This document shows, one piece after another, positions 35,067 to 36,824 of a stretch of 36,824 nucleotides of DNA; the first letter of the stretch is position 1, and each line of letters starts with the position of its first letter. This DNA is from RBG-16-66-20 sp039931635 (GTDB lineage Bacteria; Pseudomonadota; Gammaproteobacteria; Burkholderiales; SG8-39): NCBI GenBank assembly GCA_039931635.1, contig JBDTRO010000252.1, forward strand, positions 1-36,824, given 5' to 3'. Position numbers and translations under genes: made by a program. The notes under the pieces are model-generated. The model was not told where the DNA came from. It did no database searches and was given only the letters and a program-made list of their open reading frames with translations.

Positions 35067-35648
35067 ATGCGCGTGCTCCTGCTCTTGCTGCTCCTGGCGC
35101 CGCCCGCGCAGGCGCAAGAGCCGCTCGTCATGCGGCTCACTCTGGTGTATTTCACGGGCGGCAAATGGCAGGAGAACGATATCCAGGCGGCGACGGCGCG
35201 CGCCTCGGGCATCCTCGCCCAATGCGGTATTGCCTCCGGCGGGACGGAGCTGCTGCATGCCGATGTCGAAGCGCGCTTCCGGGTCTTTCACACGCCGACA
35301 TCGCGCGAACTCGCGCGCAGCCTGCGGCCCAGAACACCGGCGATCTACTTCGTCGACGGCACGCGGCAGGTTCCAGCCTTCGATGCCGAAGCCATCGGCC
35401 GTGGCAACAGCCGCAGCCGCCCCGAGCTCAGGGACACGGTCTGGGTGGGGTACGGCGCACGCGACCCTGGCGTGGTGCTCGCGCATGAAATCGCGCACGT
35501 ACTGATGGACAGCGGCGAACATTCGGAAGAACCCGGCAACCTGATGCGCGACGAAACCGCGCCGGAGAACACGCGGCTTTCGGCAGCGCAGTGCGCCCGG
35601 CTACGCGCGGTCGGATCGTCGAACGGACTGCTTGGGCCGGTGAAATGA
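35067..35648 (+). CDS. Putative secreted zinc metallopeptidase-like protein (HExxH)
   Basis: A 193-residue exported protein. The signal peptide is MRVLLLLLLLAPPAQAQ. Residues 134-152 read PGVVLAHEIAHVLMDSGEH, with His140, Glu141 and His144 in an HExxH zinc motif and His152 as a possible third ligand; NLM at 158-160 could act as a Met-turn. The spacing to the third His (HExxHx7H) is longer than in metzincins (HExxHx5H), so it is not a standard member. Two Cys (53 and 176) could pair. A ribosome site GGGGGGA precedes the start. Located between a Bug gene and merR; substrate and role unknown. Confidence 0.72.
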   Translation: MRVLLLLLLLAPPAQAQEPLVMRLTLVYFTGGKWQENDIQAATARASGILAQCGIASGGTELLHADVEARFRVFHTPTSRELARSLRPRTPAIYFVDGTRQVPAFDAEAIGRGNSRSRPELRDTVWVGYGARDPGVVLAHEIAHVLMDSGEHSEEPGNLMRDETAPENTRLSAAQCARLRAVGSSNGLLGPVK

Positions 35649-36041
35649 CTACGCGCCGGACAGGCTATTGATGATTGGGCAGTTTCGTTCGCGACCGGCA
35701 TCGCATTGCCGGATCAGATCCGCCAGCGCACCGCGCATACGCGTCAGGTCTCGCAAGCGCGACTCCACCAATTCCAGCTTCTTCGCGGCCAGCGTTCGCG
35801 CGCCTCGGCAGCTAGGCGTCTCGCCGAGCTTGAGCAGCGCCTTTACTTCCTCCAGAGTGAATCCGACCTCCTGCGCACGCCGGATGAAGCCGAGCCTGGC
35901 GACCGCATCCGCGCCGTAACGGCGTATCCCGCCTGTCGGGCGCTTTGGCTCGGCGAGCAATCCGCGCCGCTGGTAGTAGCGGATCGTCTCCAGGTGCACG
36001 CCGGCAGCCTCGGCCAGCCGCCCAATCGTCATATCATCCAT
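35649..36041 (-). CDS. merR: MerR-family regulator of the mercury operon
   Basis: MerR-type activator/repressor of 130 residues. The N-terminal winged helix begins MTIGRLAEAAGVHLETIRYYQRRGLL (quoted in part), followed by RPTGGIRRYGADAVARLGFI and the dimerisation helix near 80-112. Candidate Hg(II) ligands are Cys78 (TPSCRG), Cys113 (IRQCDA) and Cys121 (RNCPII). In Tn501 MerR the last two lie 9 residues apart, here 8. The ATG at 36041 gives MDDMTIG; the longer frame to 36089 runs through the promoter. It is divergent from merT with a shared operator. Confidence 0.9.
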   Translation of the reverse strand: MDDMTIGRLAEAAGVHLETIRYYQRRGLLAEPKRPTGGIRRYGADAVARLGFIRRAQEVGFTLEEVKALLKLGETPSCRGARTLAAKKLELVESRLRDLTRMRGALADLIRQCDAGRERNCPIINSLSGA

Positions 36042-36043
36042 GC

Positions 36044-36075
36044 TTGACTCCGTAGGCAGGTACGGAGCGTAGCAT
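36044..36075 (+). promoter_or_regulatory. mer operator/promoter
   Basis: -35 TTGACT (36044-36049) and -10 TAGCAT (36070-36075) are separated by 20 bp, the overlong spacing typical of MerR-controlled promoters. Between them lies the dyad CTCCGTA (36048-36054), 6 bp, TACGGAG (36061-36067), the classic MerR binding arrangement. MerR bound here would untwist the promoter on Hg(II) binding. The -10 covers the ATG at 36074. Confidence 0.85.
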
Positions 36076-36445
36076 GCGACCCGTGGCACTCTCCCCGCAA
36101 CCGGGCACTGCGTCGGCGCCGATGGCCGCTGGCGTGCTCTCTGCCCTTGGCGCCTCGGCCTGCTGCGCCGGTCCGCTGGTGCTGGTCGCGCTCGGCCTGG
36201 GCGGCGCCTGGGTGAGCGCCCTGCGCGCGCTCGAACCGCTGTTCCCGGTGTTCATCGCGATCGCGATCGGCGCCTTCGGCTTCGCGTTCTGGCGTCTGTA
36301 CGTCACCCCTCGGCGCTGCGCGCCCGAAGTCGCCTGCGCGAGCCCGCGCGTCCTGCGCCGCCAGCGCATCGCGTTCTGGGTCACCCTCGTGATCGCCAAG
36401 GCGCTGATCCTGTTTCCGTTCTATGCCCCGCACCTGCTGGCTTAG
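36074..36445 (+). CDS. merT: Mercuric ion transport protein MerT
   Basis: Inner-membrane mercury importer of 123 residues with three hydrophobic helices (about 20-50, 54-75, 98-120). Helix 1 holds the vicinal pair Cys30-Cys31 in SACCAGPLVLVALGLGGAW, which receives Hg(II) from MerP. The cytoplasmic loop carries Cys82 and Cys88 (RRCAPEVACA), passing it to MerA. The ATG at 36074 lies within the predicted -10 box, so the real start may be GTG at 36083 (possibly leaderless) or ATG at 36122. No ribosome site is visible for any of the three. The stop overlaps merP by 23 bp. Confidence 0.88.
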   Translation: MRPVALSPQPGTASAPMAAGVLSALGASACCAGPLVLVALGLGGAWVSALRALEPLFPVFIAIAIGAFGFAFWRLYVTPRRCAPEVACASPRVLRRQRIAFWVTLVIAKALILFPFYAPHLLA

Positions 36446-36710
36446 CCTGGCGCTGCTCACGTTGTTCGCGCTGCCGGCGCAGGCGGAACCGCGCACCGTG
36501 CGGCTCGATGTCCAGAAGATGTCTTGCGCCACCTGCCCGATCACCGTGCGGCTATCTCTGAAGAAAACACCGGGCGTGATCGACGCCAAGGTGACGCTGA
36601 TTCCACCGGTTGCCGAAGTGACCTACGACGACTCGGCGACCGGCCTCGACCAGCTTACGCGCGCCACGGCGAACGCCGGCTTTCCTTCGACGCTGCGCAA
36701 GCAACCGTGA
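36423..36710 (+). CDS. merP: Periplasmic mercuric ion-binding protein MerP
   Basis: Periplasmic Hg(II) scavenger of 95 residues. The signal peptide runs to about residue 21 (LFALPAQA). The mature domain has a ferredoxin-like heavy-metal fold beginning RTVRLDVQKMSCATCPITVRLSLKKTPGV (quoted in parts) with the CxxC pair Cys35 and Cys38. The end ATANAGFPSTLRKQP matches the MerP tail. It overlaps merT by 23 bp and the next gene by 4 bp, as expected for one operon. Confidence 0.92.
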   Translation: MPRTCWLSLALLTLFALPAQAEPRTVRLDVQKMSCATCPITVRLSLKKTPGVIDAKVTLIPPVAEVTYDDSATGLDQLTRATANAGFPSTLRKQP

Positions 36711-36824
36711 CTGCGGCGGTCCTGGAGAGCACCCTCAGTTGCCCGCAATGCAGGCACGAAAGCGTCGAGACGATGCCGACGGATGCCTGTATGTTTTTCT
36801 GGACGTGCCCCGGCTGCGGAACGC
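36707..36824 (+). CDS. GDCCVxC-type mer-operon protein, 3' end outside window
   Basis: A GTG at 36707 overlaps the merP stop (GTGA) and opens a frame to the window end: MTAAVLESTLSCPQCRHES, then VETMPTDACMFFWTCPGCGT. The two CxxC pairs and METMPTDAC-FF-like core match the start of the small GDCCVxC-domain proteins found in mer operons, some of which carry selenocysteine further on. The diagnostic GDCC part lies beyond the window. Recognition is from the N-terminal half only. This frame is short and easily missed. Confidence 0.75.
   Translation, partial: MTAAVLESTLSCPQCRHESVETMPTDACMFFWTCPGCGT

Overview
The window is GC-rich, tightly packed bacterial DNA with most spacers under 100 bp. It looks like a betaproteobacterium, probably Burkholderiales-like. 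The main pointers are three Bug-type (TctC) periplasmic binding proteins, a leucine/isovalerate (liu) cluster, a fused isobutyryl-CoA mutase (icmF) and a chromosomal-style mer locus. No rRNA, tRNA, CRISPR array or insertion sequence was seen, so the taxonomic call is inference from gene content only. No stretch longer than about 150 bp lacks a gene.

Region 1 (1-12323, plus strand) is a leucine/isovalerate degradation operon. In order it holds a nitronate monooxygenase (5' end outside the window), a thiolase, a PaaI-like thioesterase, liuB (methylcrotonyl-CoA carboxylase beta), an OsmC protein, liuC, liuD (alpha subunit), a tctC-tctB-tctA tripartite transporter with an RraA-type aldolase, liuE (HMG-CoA lyase) and a small DUF1289 protein. 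Together liuBD, liuC and liuE convert methylcrotonyl-CoA to acetoacetate plus acetyl-CoA. The transporter and RraA block sits between liuD and liuE and may feed in a branched C6 acid.

Region 2 (12285-15403) has two crotonases on the minus strand, divergent from a DsbA-like 2-hydroxychromene-2-carboxylate isomerase, followed by a secreted lipoprotein-like protein. Region 3 (15449-23831, minus strand) is a complete HAAT/Liv-type ABC importer (livG-livH-livM-binding protein-livF) bracketed by two CoA ligases, so import and CoA activation of an organic acid are probably coupled. A strong intrinsic terminator lies between the binding protein and livF. A 24-bp tandem repeat between livG and livH encodes a 17-codon mini-ORF that overlaps both neighbours.

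Region 4 (23900-26606, plus strand) has an alpha/beta hydrolase, a Bug protein and an HTH regulator. Region 5 (26607-32583, minus strand) has a class II aldolase/adducin protein, a hydrolase remnant, an acyl-CoA dehydrogenase, icmF behind a near-perfect 22-bp dyad resembling a LiuR operator, and a hexapeptide acyltransferase. Region 6 (32695-35648) has a small secreted protein, an ACMSD-like amidohydrolase with a Bug protein, and a secreted HExxH protein. Region 7 (35649-36824) is merR divergent from merT-merP and the start of a GDCCVxC-type gene cut by the window edge.

Most gene functions are ordinary for this kind of genome. The best candidates for something undescribed are the repeat-born coupling mini-ORF in the liv operon, a hairpin/Shine-Dalgarno leader shared by unlinked genes, and short AT-rich rare-codon islands inside otherwise GC-rich genes.
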